Source of the DNA: Novosphingobium sp. Fuku2-ISO-50
GTDB taxonomy: Bacteria > Pseudomonadota > Alphaproteobacteria > Sphingomonadales > Sphingomonadaceae
Reading direction: 5' to 3'
DNA: 64,000 nucleotides
Assembly: GCF_001519055.1 (NCBI RefSeq)
Contig: NZ_KQ954291.1
Coordinates: 1-64,000 of the forward strand
Shown one piece after another: positions 16,249 through 26,627 of the stretch. Position 1 is the stretch's first letter, and each line of letters begins with the position of its first letter. Below the pieces are notes generated by a model that did not search any database, was not told the origin of the DNA, and saw only the letters and a list, made by a program, of their open reading frames with translations. Made by a program: the position numbers and the translations under genes.

Positions 16249-17393
16249 GCTTGTCCGCTCGTCTGCGCACGGGGTTTGCCGAAGCCTATGGCGCCGCGCC
16301 GCTGATCGAGGCGCGCGCGCCGGGGCGAGTCAATCTGATCGGCGAGCACACCGATTACAACGACGGTTTTGCCATGCCGGTGGCAATCGGGCCGGAAACC
16401 CGCGTGGCGTTCCTGCCGGAAGCGGGCGCCGACTTGCGCGTTGCGGCGCTCGATTTCGGGGAAAGCGACTGTTTCGATCCCGCCACGGTCTCCCCGCATA
16501 CCGAAGGCGGCTGGCGCAATTATGTGCGCGGCGTTGTCGATGAACTGCGCCGCGCCGGGGTCGCCGTGCCCGGCGGCGCGCTGGCGATTGCCGGCTCGAT
16601 TGCGCGCGGCACCGGGCTGTCTTCGTCCGCCAGCCTCGAAGTCGCGCTGACTCACGCCTTGCTTGCCGCAGCCGGGCAGAGCTGGCGCGCGCTTGACATC
16701 GCCTTGCTGGCCCAGCGCGCCGAATGCGGCTTTCCCGGCGTGCGCTGCGGCAATCTCGATCAGATTGCCAGCGCGGCGACCACCGCCGGCCATGCCTTGC
16801 TGATCGATTGCCGCTCGCTCGCCTTGCGCCAGATTCCGCTGCCCGACGACATCGCGATCATGATCGTGCAATCGGGCGTGCGGCGCGGGCTGGTCGATGG
16901 CGAATACAACACACGGCGCGCCGAATGCGAACGCGCCGCCGCGTTCATGGGGGTTGCCGCCCTGCGCGATGCCGACGAGGCCATGCTGGCGGCGGCGCAA
17001 GGCGGTCTCGATGAGCGTGCCTGGCGCCGCGCGCGCCATGTCATCGGCGACAACCGCCGCACGCGCGAAGCCGCCGAGGCGCTCGCGGCGGACGATCTGA
17101 TCGCAACCGGTCGGCTGATGCGCGAATCGCATCTGTCGCAGGCCGCCGATTTTGCCATCACCGTACCGCATACCGACTCGCTGGCAGGCTTGCTCAACAC
17201 CGCGATCGGCGACGAAGGCGGCGCGCGGCAGACCGGCGGCGGGTTTGGCGGCGCGGTGGTCGCAATCATGCGCCGCGCGCGTGTCGAAACCGCGCGCAAC
17301 GCCGTGCTTGCGAACTATCGCACTCCCGATGGCGCCTTGCCCGACGTCCGCGTCGAGACACCCGCAGCCGGCGCCGCAGTCATCGCACGATAA
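16245..17393 (+). CDS. galK: Galactokinase, 382 aa
   Basis: The enzyme phosphorylates galactose with ATP, the first step of the Leloir pathway. It is a GHMP kinase with the sugar-binding [19 protein letters not shown] (about residues 27-45), the ATP loop [14 protein letters not shown] and the C-terminal [12 protein letters not shown]. Length is normal. No galE or gal transporter is adjacent. The 3' end overlaps the convergent pbpC gene by 14 bp. Confidence 0.96.
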   Translation: MSLSARLRTGFAEAYGAAPLIEARAPGRVNLIGEHTDYNDGFAMPVAIGPETRVAFLPEAGADLRVAALDFGESDCFDPATVSPHTEGGWRNYVRGVVDELRRAGVAVPGGALAIAGSIARGTGLSSSASLEVALTHALLAAAGQSWRALDIALLAQRAECGFPGVRCGNLDQIASAATTAGHALLIDCRSLALRQIPLPDDIAIMIVQSGVRRGLVDGEYNTRRAECERAAAFMGVAALRDADEAMLAAAQGGLDERAWRRARHVIGDNRRTREAAEALAADDLIATGRLMRESHLSQAADFAITVPHTDSLAGLLNTAIGDEGGARQTGGGFGGAVVAIMRRARVETARNAVLANYRTPDGALPDVRVETPAAGAAVIAR

Positions 17394-19500
17394 AGCGCAC
17401 CCGGTCGAGCGCGTGGCCGCCCGTTTCGACCAGAGTCAGGACATGGGCGCCGGGGACCAGCGGCATTTGCAGACCCACACCGGCAGGGCCGAGGTCGCGC
17501 CCGTCGAGGCTGAGCCGAAGTCCGGCGGATTCGCCGCTCAGCCCGATGCCGATCGCCTGATACGCAGGCGGAATGTCGGGATCCCAGGCGTAGACCGCGC
17601 CCGAGACCGGGTTGGTGATGCGCGGGCGGTGCGCAAATGCCGGTTCGGCGCGGATGACCCCTTGCGCAGTTCCGGCCAGAAACCATTCGGACCGCGCGCC
17701 TTCGCTGCCCGTCTGAAAATGCACCGTCGACGCGGTGATCCCGGCAGGGCGCGGCGGTTGACGGCCGGGGCGGTCCTGATGCAGCGCCAGCATGACATCG
17801 CGCCAGACCGGCGCCGCGCCGCTGGTGCCCGAAACCGCGCGCATCGGATCGCCCTCCAGATTGCCGACCCACACCGCGACGGTAAACCGGTCGGAATAGC
17901 CGATGCACCAGTTGTCGCGCATGGCTTTCGATGTGCCGGTCTTGGCCGCTGCCCAAAACGGCAGGCGCAGCGCCGAATCGACTCCGAACGTACCCGCCCG
18001 CGCCCCCGCATCGGACAGGATGTCGCCCACGATCCACGCCGCACGCGGATCGATCACGCGTCGGCTCTCGCCTGCCGGATCATCCGCGCGCAGCCTGAGC
18101 GGCGACCAGCGGCCAAGGTTCGCCAAAGTGCGATAGGCATTGGCCTGATCGAGCAGAGTCACTTCCGCCGAGCCCAGCGCCAGCGAATAGCCGTAATAGC
18201 CGCCATCGCTGTCGAGCCCGCCAAAGCCAAGGTCGAAAAGCCGATCGCGGAAATCCTGCACCCCGTCGAGCAACAGCGCGCGCACCGCCGGGACATTGAG
18301 CGAATTGGCCAGCGCGCGCCGCACCGAGACCGGCCCCATGAACGCCTTGTCGTAGTTTTGCGGGACATAGAGCCCCGAAGCGGTATCCAATTGCACCGGC
18401 GAATCGTCGAGGATCGAGGCAGCGGTCAGCCATTTACGCTCGATCAGCTGCGCATAGAGATGCGGCTTGAGCGTCGATCCCGCCTGGCGGGGGGCTGCTG
18501 CGCCGTCGACTTGGGCCGCGGTCGAGCCCAGTCCGACGCCCCCGACATAAGCCAGCACCCGCCCGTCGGCATTGTCGACCACCACCACCGCGCCATCGCG
18601 CGCGCGGCGGGGGCCAAGGCCCTGCAATTGATGGCGCAGCGCGGTCGCGGCCATGTCCTGTACCCGCGCATCGAGCGTGGTGATCACCCGCATTCCCGGC
18701 CTGATCAGCAGATGCGCGGCCAGATGCGGCGCCATCCCCGGATCCATCCCGCGCAACCCGGAATCAACGCCGGCATTTTGCGCCAGAGGCAACAGCCCCG
18801 GACATTCGCCTGACGGAACCAGACGGCAAGCGCGGCGGGCCAGATCGACCGGCGGCGCGGCAGGATCGCGCAACAGCGCAACCATGATCGCCGCCTCGCG
18901 CCGGTCGAGCGCTGCGGGCGGCTTGGCAAACAGCGCGGCCGCGCCTGCCGCCACGCCCTGGGTCTCGCCGCGAAACGGCGCGAGATTGAGATAGGCCTCA
19001 AGGATCTGCGGCTTGGTCCAGCGGCTTTCGATGGCCCAGGCCGCGCGCATCTGGCGCAGTTTGTCCCACCCCGAGCGATGTCCGGGCCGACCGATCTCCG
19101 GCCAGAGAAATCCGGCCAACTGCATGGTCAAAGTCGAAGCGCCGCGCGGGCGACGGCCTGCAATCCGGTCGCGCGCAACCCCCGCCATGGCCAGCCAGTC
19201 GACCCCGCCGTGAAAGGCAAAGCGCCGGTCTTCGGTCGCGACCAATGCCCGCGTCAGCGCCGGGGCAACATCTTCGCGCCGCGTCCAGCCCAGCCGCCGC
19301 ACGCTGAAATCAACCCGCGCTTCGTCGAGCAGGCGACCGTTGCGATCGTAAAGCCAGGCCTCGCTCGGCGGCCATGCCCCGCGAAATGCCACGAAGTCGG
19401 GCACCGACGGCGGCATCGTGCGCCATTCAAGCCAGCCAAGCGCCAGCAGGCCCAGCGCCAACAGGCCGAATGCGGCGCGCCGCCGTGTTACCGGCTCCAT
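17380..19500 (-). CDS. pbpC: Penicillin-binding protein 1C, 706 aa
   Basis: This is a bifunctional class A PBP anchored by one N-terminal membrane segment (about 9-25). The glycosyltransferase 51 domain shows VATEDRRFAFHGGVDW and GASTLTMQLAGF. The transpeptidase domain shows the SxxK motif in AGSTLKPHLY, SLN and KTGTSKAMRDNWCIGYS. A C-terminal BiPBP domain (about 615-706) is typical of PBP1C. The start overlaps the end of the upstream alpha-2-macroglobulin gene by 13 bp, the usual a2m-pbpC pairing. The 3' end overlaps galK. Confidence 0.95.
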   Translation of the reverse strand: MEPVTRRRAAFGLLALGLLALGWLEWRTMPPSVPDFVAFRGAWPPSEAWLYDRNGRLLDEARVDFSVRRLGWTRREDVAPALTRALVATEDRRFAFHGGVDWLAMAGVARDRIAGRRPRGASTLTMQLAGFLWPEIGRPGHRSGWDKLRQMRAAWAIESRWTKPQILEAYLNLAPFRGETQGVAAGAAALFAKPPAALDRREAAIMVALLRDPAAPPVDLARRACRLVPSGECPGLLPLAQNAGVDSGLRGMDPGMAPHLAAHLLIRPGMRVITTLDARVQDMAATALRHQLQGLGPRRARDGAVVVVDNADGRVLAYVGGVGLGSTAAQVDGAAAPRQAGSTLKPHLYAQLIERKWLTAASILDDSPVQLDTASGLYVPQNYDKAFMGPVSVRRALANSLNVPAVRALLLDGVQDFRDRLFDLGFGGLDSDGGYYGYSLALGSAEVTLLDQANAYRTLANLGRWSPLRLRADDPAGESRRVIDPRAAWIVGDILSDAGARAGTFGVDSALRLPFWAAAKTGTSKAMRDNWCIGYSDRFTVAVWVGNLEGDPMRAVSGTSGAAPVWRDVMLALHQDRPGRQPPRPAGITASTVHFQTGSEGARSEWFLAGTAQGVIRAEPAFAHRPRITNPVSGAVYAWDPDIPPAYQAIGIGLSGESAGLRLSLDGRDLGPAGVGLQMPLVPGAHVLTLVETGGHALDRVRFIVR

Positions 19501-22500
19501 ACCGTGACCGGGGCAATCGGCAGCGCCGCGTGGATCGCCGGGGCATACATCGCCTCGACGCGCGCGGGCGGCAGCGTGAATTGCCCGGCGCTGTTCAGCC
19601 GCACGGTATATTCGACCACGCTATGCCCTTGCGGCAGCCAGTCGAAATAGGCCCGCCAGGCATCGCGCCCGCCTTCGACCCACGCCGGCCAGACGCCTTC
19701 GCCGTGATTGCCCTGCTGCAGGATCTGCGACTGTCCGCCGAGGCTGGACATGACCACCGCGCCCGGCGGCAAGGGATCGCTCAGCGCGACCCAGGTACGC
19801 CCGGCATCGGCATCGATTTCCAGATGGACGCGCACAACGTCGCCCTGGGTCAGCCGCCCCGGCTGACGCGCCGAGATCACGCTGACGCTGCGGGTCAGGC
19901 GATAACCGGCAAACAACGGGCTTTTCAGCGGCACGGCGGCGCGAATGCTGACCGTGGCCCAGGGCCCCTGCCCACCGCTTTGCGACAGAGTCAGCGGCCC
20001 CGTGGCCAGCGGCAGGCGCAAGGGCGCGGCATCGCCACGGCGCGGCCATGCGACGTCGAAGGCATGCCCGGCCAGCGCGACATGCGTCGTCCCCCCGATC
20101 GCGGCGGCGGGATAGGCGGCGGCAAAGCGGCGCGTGACCAGCGTGCCCCAGGCATTGGCCGGAGTCGTGTCCCAGGCGCCATGCATCTGCCGCGCGGCGA
20201 TGCCCGCCATCATCCGGGGCACCTCCGCCGCCCAGTCTGGCCGACCGATGACCGCATCGAGCGCATGGATCGCCATGTCATCGGCGCTGACCATCATCCA
20301 CCATGGCGCGCGCGCGCGATCGACCAGATCGAGCCGCGTGCCGCCATAGACCAGCCGCCTGCGCAATTCGCCCGCCGCCGCCGCGCGCAAGGGGCCGACA
20401 TTGGCAACGCCACGAACCCGGTCGAGCGTCACCATCCAGTCGGCCAGCGCGCCGGTGGGCATGTCGGCAGGCACCATGTCGATCCGCGCGACAAGCTCGG
20501 GATCGGCCGCATCGGCCCGCGCCAGCGCGGCAAGCGCGGCAATGCGCAAGGGCCGCTCGTCGATTGGGTAAGGCCGGTCGCGATGGATCTGCCCGGCCAC
20601 CACGCGGCGCAGCGCCGCGATCATTTTCGCGCGCGCATCATTGGGCAGCGCCAGCCCCGCCGTGCTCGTCGTGGCCACGATATAGGCGGTCAGTTCGGGC
20701 GAACCGGCTTGCCCCGCGTCGGGCCAATAGCGCGCCAGCCCGTCGCCATCGAGATAGGTCGGCAGCGCGGCGGCCAGCGCCGTCCAGCCCGCCGCATCGG
20801 AATTGGCGACGATCCGCGACAGCCGTTGTTCGAGGCAATTGTAGGGATAGACGGTCATATACCGGCGCACGCCATCGAGCGGCGCGGCCAGCGTATCGGC
20901 AAGATCGACCATGACCGCCCCGCCGGGCATGGCGCCCTGGGGAACGGCGATGGTCGGCGGCGGATCGCCGACGCGCATCAGGCTGGCCATGACGACTTCT
21001 TCGGGCACGGCGGGGATAACGTCCTGCCGCGCGATCACGCTGTCGCGCGCCTTGCCGTCGCCGCTTTGCGCCTTGAGCGTCCAGATCAGTGTACCGGTCG
21101 CGGCGGGCGCATTGAGGCCCCAGCGCATCCGCCCTGCCGCGCCCGCCGGAATGGTCAGAGTCAGCGGCCCGGCATGCGCCACCGCCGGGCTGATCGTCGG
21201 CTGCGCGGTCACCGTCATCGCGTGATCCGATCCGTTGCGCAGGGTAAACACCGCGTCATAGCGATCGCCGGTGCGTACGATATCGGGCAGTCCGGGATAG
21301 ATCGAAAGATCTTGCGCCGTGCGCACGCTGGTCTGCCCGGTGCCGAACATCTGCGCGCCGTCGGTCGCCACCACGACAAGGCGAAACCGCGACAGCGCGT
21401 CGGACAGCGGCACATCGACATGCGCTTCACCGCGCGCATCGAGCGCGACATGCCCGCGCCACAGCAGGACCGGCTGAAAATTTTCGCGATTGACGCCCGA
21501 GGCATCGCCGCCCCCGCCGCCCGCCGCAACCGCCTTGCGCCCGTAATGCCGCTTGCCCACGACCTGCATCTGCGCGGTCGAGGTCACCACTTCGAGATTG
21601 CGCTCGCCCATCATCGCCGAGAGCACATCCCAACTGGGATTGGGCATCAATTGCAACAGCGCCTCGTCCACCGCCACCAGCGTGACATCGGCCCCCGGCG
21701 CGGGGCTGCCGTCGGGGCGTTTGACCCCGATCGCAACATGCATCGTGTCGCGCACGCGATAGCGCGCCCGATCGGCGCCGACCGTGACCGCCAGCCGATG
21801 CGCATCCCAGCCGACACGGACTTGCGCCATGCCGAGGCGATAGCTCGGCCTGGCAAGATCGACCGTGGCCGTGGGCGCCGCAGCGTCCTGCCCGAAAAAC
21901 GGCAAATGCCAGCGCCGCGCAAAGTCGGCCAGCCACAAGCTCCATCCGCCGACACGCCCGCGCACCGCCAAGACCGAGACAAAGACATTGGGCGCATAAT
22001 CGCCCGGCATCGCCACGGTCACCACCGGGTCGGTGCCCGACAATGTGGTGACAAAGCTCGACAACACGCCTTCGCGCTCGACCGTGACCAGCGCGGTCGC
22101 CTCTCGAAACGGCATGCGCACCTGAAACCGGGCCATGTCACCCGCCTTGTATTCGGTCTGTTCGGGGATCACGTCCATGCGGTCGCCGTTGTCGCCGCCA
22201 AACCACCAGGCGTCTTTTCCGGCCAGCCAGACGGTGCGCACCGCGCGCGTTTCGTGGCCTTGCGCGTCGGTCACCCGCGCCACCGCGATCACTTCGCCCG
22301 AAATGCCCGGCGCAAGGCGGCAATCGGCGCGCCCGGTGCCATCGCTGCTCGCGCTGCAGCCGCCGGACAGACGCGTGATCTTTTCCTGATTGTCATAGGC
22401 ATAGAACCCGCCGATCAGCCGCCGCCGCGCGGTGATCGTTTCGCGCGTATAGAGATCGATGTGGACTTGGGCCCCCGCGACCGGCTTGTCGGCAAGATCG

Positions 22501-25277
22501 AGCACGACCGTCTGCAGCCGCAAGTCATCGTCGCGCATCATCCAGCCGTCGGTCCTGATCCCGACCTGCAAAGCCGCCGGATAGAGCCGCAGATAGCGCG
22601 ACGCGGTCATCGTCTGGCCATTGGCGTCGGGGTAATCCATCTCGACCGTCAGGCTGAGCGGACGGGTCACCGCGCGATTGACCGCAATATCGGCGCGCGC
22701 GGTGCCGTCCGCGCCCAATGTCGCGGGCAGAGTCTGGGCATAGGGCAGCGTTGCATTGTCCCCGCCTTCATCCGCGCCGCCTTCGCCCCCGCCCAGCGGG
22801 CGCGTCCCTTCAGCCACGGCGTCGCCGCCGAAAGTATAGGCGTCCCAGCCTTTGGGCGTGGGGAACCAGGTGCTGAACTGGCTGCGCACGGTTACCGGCA
22901 ATTGCCCGGCGCCCCCGCCCGACAAATATCCGACAAACAGCGACAGCGGCACTGTCGAAGGCTGCACCATGGCTTCGCTCGGGCCGGAAATGGTCGCGCG
23001 CATCGTCGGCAGGCGATATTCATCGACGCGGATCGTCTGCCCGGTGTCGATCGTCCTGCCCCCGGTTTCAAAGCTTAGCGCATAATCGCCCAGCGGCGCG
23101 CCTTGCGGCACGGTCCATTCGCCATCGCCGCCCGAGCTGCCGTTGATCGTCACGGCTTGGGTAAAGCGCGTGTCCGATCCCTCGTGCGAAAAGACCAGCG
23201 TGCCCGTAAAGCCTTGTCCAAAGGCAAACCCGGCACCGATCGGGTGGCGCACGATATGGCGGAAATGGACCGTCTCGCCCACGCGCACCAGCGCGCGATC
23301 AAACACGGTATGAATGATGTCGCGCTCGTCCGCCCGGCCATAGGGCATCTCGAAATCATAAGGCGAAATGCCCTTGTCCCAGCTCGACAGGACAAAGCTC
23401 ATATCGCCATCGGCCCGCGCCGACACGATCAGCGGATGATTGCTGTCCCCGTCCCCTCTGTCCCCGTCCCCGCCGTCCCCGCCGCTTTTGCACCCATCGT
23501 TCATCGTCGGCGCGGGCAGGCCGCCGTGAACCGCCATGCGCCCGCTGGCATCGGTCAATCCGGACGCAAGCTGGCGCCCGTCGCACGAATCGCCGATGCG
23601 GATCGCGGCATGGCCGACCGGCAGCCCGGTGGACAGGCGCGTGACCCAGACCAGCGAGCTTTCGCGGCCCCATTTGAAATGAACCGCCATGTCGGTGACC
23701 AGCGCGGCGCTCGCGACGTAGCGCGGCACACGCCGACCGAGCAAAGACGCACCCAGCGCGGGGCTCGCCATTTCGACGACGTGGAATCCCTTGCCCCCCA
23801 AAGGAATGCCGATCACTTCGAAATCGCGGCCTTTGCCCGGCAGCCCGATCCTGACCGGGGTGCCGGCGGGCAGGATCGGCTTTTCCCCGGTGTGGTTGAT
23901 CGTCACCGATTTGCCGCCCGGTTTGTCAATCGTCTCATAGTCGTCTTCATTGGCCGCGGCGACTTTGCGCAGCCATTCGGCGATCGTGCGGTCATCGTCG
24001 GCAATGCGGCTGCTCGTGCCCGCAATCGCGGTGACATGCGCGCCGAGCGTGGGCTCGACCGCACGCACCGTGACCGGCAAGGCATCGCCCTCGTTGGCCT
24101 CGATAATGCCGAACGGCGCGGCGAATTTGATCAGCGGCGGGGCGGGATCGAAATGGACGGCCAGCGGAAAGCGCGCGGCATTGGCCAGCATGCGCCCCGA
24201 CAAGTCGTGAATCCCGCCCGGCAGCACGACATGCGCGTCGCTGTCGGCGGGGAATGGCCCTGCAAAATCGAGCGTGGTCACTTCGGCGGCATTGCGCTGA
24301 TCATCATCCAGCGTCGGGCTGCGCTCGCTGCCGTCGGCCAGTTTAAGCCGCACAGCCAGCGCCGTGGCGCGGTCGACGCCCGAGGCAAAGACCAGGTGCG
24401 CCGCCGTGATCGGGCTGCACCCCGCCTTGCCGTTGATCCGGCTGCATTCGAATCGCGCATCGAAAGCGGCGCGCACCGTGAAATCGAACCGCTGATCACG
24501 CCCCGCCGGAACGCCGTGGGGATCGCTGATCTGATGCGGCCAGACGAGCGCCATGTCATGGTTGGGCGGCAGCGGGCGGCGGCATTTGAGCGCAAGCACG
24601 CTGTCGAGCGCCTGCCCCCCGGCTGACGGCGGAATCCCCGCGCTGTCGAGGAAATTGCGGCGGTGCCAGTCGTGGTGGCCAAGACCGTCGAGCACTCTGG
24701 CCGCCGTGCCCTGCGGCAGGACATCGACCGCCGCCGCCTCGCCCACCCCGTCGATCGCGCACGAGGCATGGGCCGCGACCGAGGCCACGTCCGCCCGGCC
24801 ATTCGTCGCGACGAGAAACACCTGATCCTCGTCGATCGCGCTGCCGTCTTCGCCCGGCGCAAGGACTGCGCGAACCGAAGGCCCGGCGGTATCGAGCGAA
24901 AACTGTCTGAGGCCCAGGATGCGTGCGCCTGCCAAAGTCGCCAGCGTCTCGCGCAAAGTGACCGTGCAGCGGGTCGCAGGCGGCAGCGCGGGCGCAAATT
25001 CCAGCACCCAGGTCTGCGCATCGACCCAGTGGCCACCGCCCCCGGATGCGATAGCGGGGCACGTGCTGGTGGCGGGCGCGATGGCGCGCAGATCGCCCAG
25101 CGCGACCATCGCTTCGGAAAAGCGCAGGGTAAAGCGGTCGATCGTCCCGCTCATCGCCCCGTTGCTGCCGGGCGTTGCCATGACCACTTGCGGCGGCAAA
25201 TCGCCCCGCGCCGCCAGCGGCAGCACGATCAGCAGCGCCAGGCACAGCCTCCAGACCCAGCGCACCCGATTTGCCAT
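19488..25277 (-). CDS. Bacterial alpha-2-macroglobulin (YfhM-like), about 1929 aa
   Basis: This large periplasmic protease trap is paired with pbpC. The N-terminus is a signal peptide (RLCLALLIVLPLAARG); MANRVRWVWRLC at 25277 is preferred to an ATG 30 nt upstream because the signal then begins normally and a G-rich ribosome site precedes it. Expected macroglobulin (MG) domains fill the first half, and the thioester motif is present as YNCLEQRLSRIV, so the trap should be active. A Gly/Asp-rich insertion lies around 23445-23485 and another near 22745-22800. No lipobox was seen, so it is probably soluble rather than membrane-tethered. Confidence 0.93.
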   Translation of the reverse strand: MANRVRWVWRLCLALLIVLPLAARGDLPPQVVMATPGSNGAMSGTIDRFTLRFSEAMVALGDLRAIAPATSTCPAIASGGGGHWVDAQTWVLEFAPALPPATRCTVTLRETLATLAGARILGLRQFSLDTAGPSVRAVLAPGEDGSAIDEDQVFLVATNGRADVASVAAHASCAIDGVGEAAAVDVLPQGTAARVLDGLGHHDWHRRNFLDSAGIPPSAGGQALDSVLALKCRRPLPPNHDMALVWPHQISDPHGVPAGRDQRFDFTVRAAFDARFECSRINGKAGCSPITAAHLVFASGVDRATALAVRLKLADGSERSPTLDDDQRNAAEVTTLDFAGPFPADSDAHVVLPGGIHDLSGRMLANAARFPLAVHFDPAPPLIKFAAPFGIIEANEGDALPVTVRAVEPTLGAHVTAIAGTSSRIADDDRTIAEWLRKVAAANEDDYETIDKPGGKSVTINHTGEKPILPAGTPVRIGLPGKGRDFEVIGIPLGGKGFHVVEMASPALGASLLGRRVPRYVASAALVTDMAVHFKWGRESSLVWVTRLSTGLPVGHAAIRIGDSCDGRQLASGLTDASGRMAVHGGLPAPTMNDGCKSGGDGGDGDRGDGDSNHPLIVSARADGDMSFVLSSWDKGISPYDFEMPYGRADERDIIHTVFDRALVRVGETVHFRHIVRHPIGAGFAFGQGFTGTLVFSHEGSDTRFTQAVTINGSSGGDGEWTVPQGAPLGDYALSFETGGRTIDTGQTIRVDEYRLPTMRATISGPSEAMVQPSTVPLSLFVGYLSGGGAGQLPVTVRSQFSTWFPTPKGWDAYTFGGDAVAEGTRPLGGGEGGADEGGDNATLPYAQTLPATLGADGTARADIAVNRAVTRPLSLTVEMDYPDANGQTMTASRYLRLYPAALQVGIRTDGWMMRDDDLRLQTVVLDLADKPVAGAQVHIDLYTRETITARRRLIGGFYAYDNQEKITRLSGGCSASSDGTGRADCRLAPGISGEVIAVARVTDAQGHETRAVRTVWLAGKDAWWFGGDNGDRMDVIPEQTEYKAGDMARFQVRMPFREATALVTVEREGVLSSFVTTLSGTDPVVTVAMPGDYAPNVFVSVLAVRGRVGGWSLWLADFARRWHLPFFGQDAAAPTATVDLARPSYRLGMAQVRVGWDAHRLAVTVGADRARYRVRDTMHVAIGVKRPDGSPAPGADVTLVAVDEALLQLMPNPSWDVLSAMMGERNLEVVTSTAQMQVVGKRHYGRKAVAAGGGGGDASGVNRENFQPVLLWRGHVALDARGEAHVDVPLSDALSRFRLVVVATDGAQMFGTGQTSVRTAQDLSIYPGLPDIVRTGDRYDAVFTLRNGSDHAMTVTAQPTISPAVAHAGPLTLTIPAGAAGRMRWGLNAPAATGTLIWTLKAQSGDGKARDSVIARQDVIPAVPEEVVMASLMRVGDPPPTIAVPQGAMPGGAVMVDLADTLAAPLDGVRRYMTVYPYNCLEQRLSRIVANSDAAGWTALAAALPTYLDGDGLARYWPDAGQAGSPELTAYIVATTSTAGLALPNDARAKMIAALRRVVAGQIHRDRPYPIDERPLRIAALAALARADAADPELVARIDMVPADMPTGALADWMVTLDRVRGVANVGPLRAAAAGELRRRLVYGGTRLDLVDRARAPWWMMVSADDMAIHALDAVIGRPDWAAEVPRMMAGIAARQMHGAWDTTPANAWGTLVTRRFAAAYPAAAIGGTTHVALAGHAFDVAWPRRGDAAPLRLPLATGPLTLSQSGGQGPWATVSIRAAVPLKSPLFAGYRLTRSVSVISARQPGRLTQGDVVRVHLEIDADAGRTWVALSDPLPPGAVVMSSLGGQSQILQQGNHGEGVWPAWVEGGRDAWRAYFDWLPQGHSVVEYTVRLNSAGQFTLPPARVEAMYAPAIHAALPIAPVTVWSR

Positions 25278-25346
25278 ACCCCGCCCCCGACGATTCGCCG
25301 CAGGCAAAGTCTCGTCAAACGGGCCCTTTGTCCATCGCGATCCGGA

Positions 25347-26627
25347 TCATTCGCTTTCGCGCGCGATTTCGCGCCAGCCGATGTCGCGGCGGCAGAACCC
25401 GTCGGCGAAATCGATCGCATCGACCGCGTCATAGGCCAGATCGCGCGCCGCGCGCACGGTGGCACCGCGCGCCGAGACATTGAGCACGCGCCCGCCGCTC
25501 GCGCGCAGGACGCCCTGATCGTCGCGGATGGTTCCGGCGTGAAACACTTTGGCCCCATGCGCTTCGGCAAGCGCGATGTCGGCGATCATCCCGCCCTTGA
25601 CCGGGGTGCCGGGATAGCCGCCGGCCGCCATGACCACGGTCAGCGCGGGATCGGGCGAAAAGTCGGGCGGCGCGATCGCGGCCAGCCGGTTGTCCGCAAC
25701 CGCCGAAAGCAGCTCGACCAGATCGCTTTGCAGCCGCAGCATCAGCACCTGGCATTCGGGATCGCCAAAGCGGCAATTGTATTCGATCAGCCTGGGCCCA
25801 TCCTCGGTCAGCATCAGCCCGGCATAGAGCACGCCCGAATACGGCGTTCCGGCATCGGCCATCGCCTTGACCGTGGGCGCGATGATCCGGGTCAGCGTCT
25901 CACGCTCAAGCTCCGGGGTCAGCACGCGCGCCGGGCTGTAGGCGCCCATGCCGCCGGTATTGGGGCCGGTATCGCCGTCGCCGACTCGCTTGTGATCCTG
26001 CGCCGATCCGAACGCGACGATCGTCGCCCCGTCGGTCAGCGCAAAGAAGCTGGCCTCTTCGCCGGTCATGAATTCCTCGATCACCACTTCGGCGCCCGCG
26101 CTGCCGAAATGGCCGCCGAACATGTCGATGATCGCTTCGCGCGCTTCGTCGGCGGTTTCGGCAATGACGACGCCCTTGCCTGCGGCAAGCCCATCGGCCT
26201 TGATCACCACCGGCAGGCCAAAGCTGTCGAGCGCGGCCAGCGCCTCGGCCTGGGAAGTGGCGCGCACATAGCCCGCGGTGGGAATCCCTGCGCGCAGGCA
26301 CAGATCCTTGGTAAAGCCTTTCGACCCTTCGAGCTGCGCGGCGGCCTGCGAGGGACCAAACACGCTGACGCCTGCGCCGCGCAGACTGTCGGCGAGGCCA
26401 TCGACCAGCGGCGCCTCGGGCCCGATCACCACGAGATCGACGCCATGGTCGTTGCAAAAGGCTGTCACTGCGCCATGATCGGTCATATCGAGCGCGTGGC
26501 ATCGGGCATGATCGGCTATGCCCGGATTGCCCGGCGCGGCATGAAGCTTGCCCAGCAGCGGGCTTTGGGCCAGTTTCCAGGCCAGCGCATGTTCGCGACC
26601 GCCTCCCCCGAGCAACAGGATATTCAT
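25347..26627 (-). CDS. purD: Phosphoribosylamine-glycine ligase, 426 aa
   Basis: The enzyme makes GAR, the second step of purine synthesis, using ATP-grasp chemistry. The N-terminus [19 protein letters not shown], the block [17 protein letters not shown], the ATP-grasp loop [16 protein letters not shown] and [14 protein letters not shown] are all standard. The ATG at 26627 has GGGAG about 7 nt upstream. It shares two bases with the divergent xseA start, so the two genes have no intergenic space. Confidence 0.96.
   Translation of the reverse strand: MNILLLGGGGREHALAWKLAQSPLLGKLHAAPGNPGIADHARCHALDMTDHGAVTAFCNDHGVDLVVIGPEAPLVDGLADSLRGAGVSVFGPSQAAAQLEGSKGFTKDLCLRAGIPTAGYVRATSQAEALAALDSFGLPVVIKADGLAAGKGVVIAETADEAREAIIDMFGGHFGSAGAEVVIEEFMTGEEASFFALTDGATIVAFGSAQDHKRVGDGDTGPNTGGMGAYSPARVLTPELERETLTRIIAPTVKAMADAGTPYSGVLYAGLMLTEDGPRLIEYNCRFGDPECQVLMLRLQSDLVELLSAVADNRLAAIAPPDFSPDPALTVVMAAGGYPGTPVKGGMIADIALAEAHGAKVFHAGTIRDDQGVLRASGGRVLNVSARGATVRAARDLAYDAVDAIDFADGFCRRDIGWREIARESE

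Noticed and set aside
19374..23078. A plus-strand open frame of about 1234 codons antisense to the alpha-2-macroglobulin and pbpC genes
   Set aside because: Rich in His, Arg and Gly with no domain; the opposite strand has a full macroglobulin with the thioester motif.
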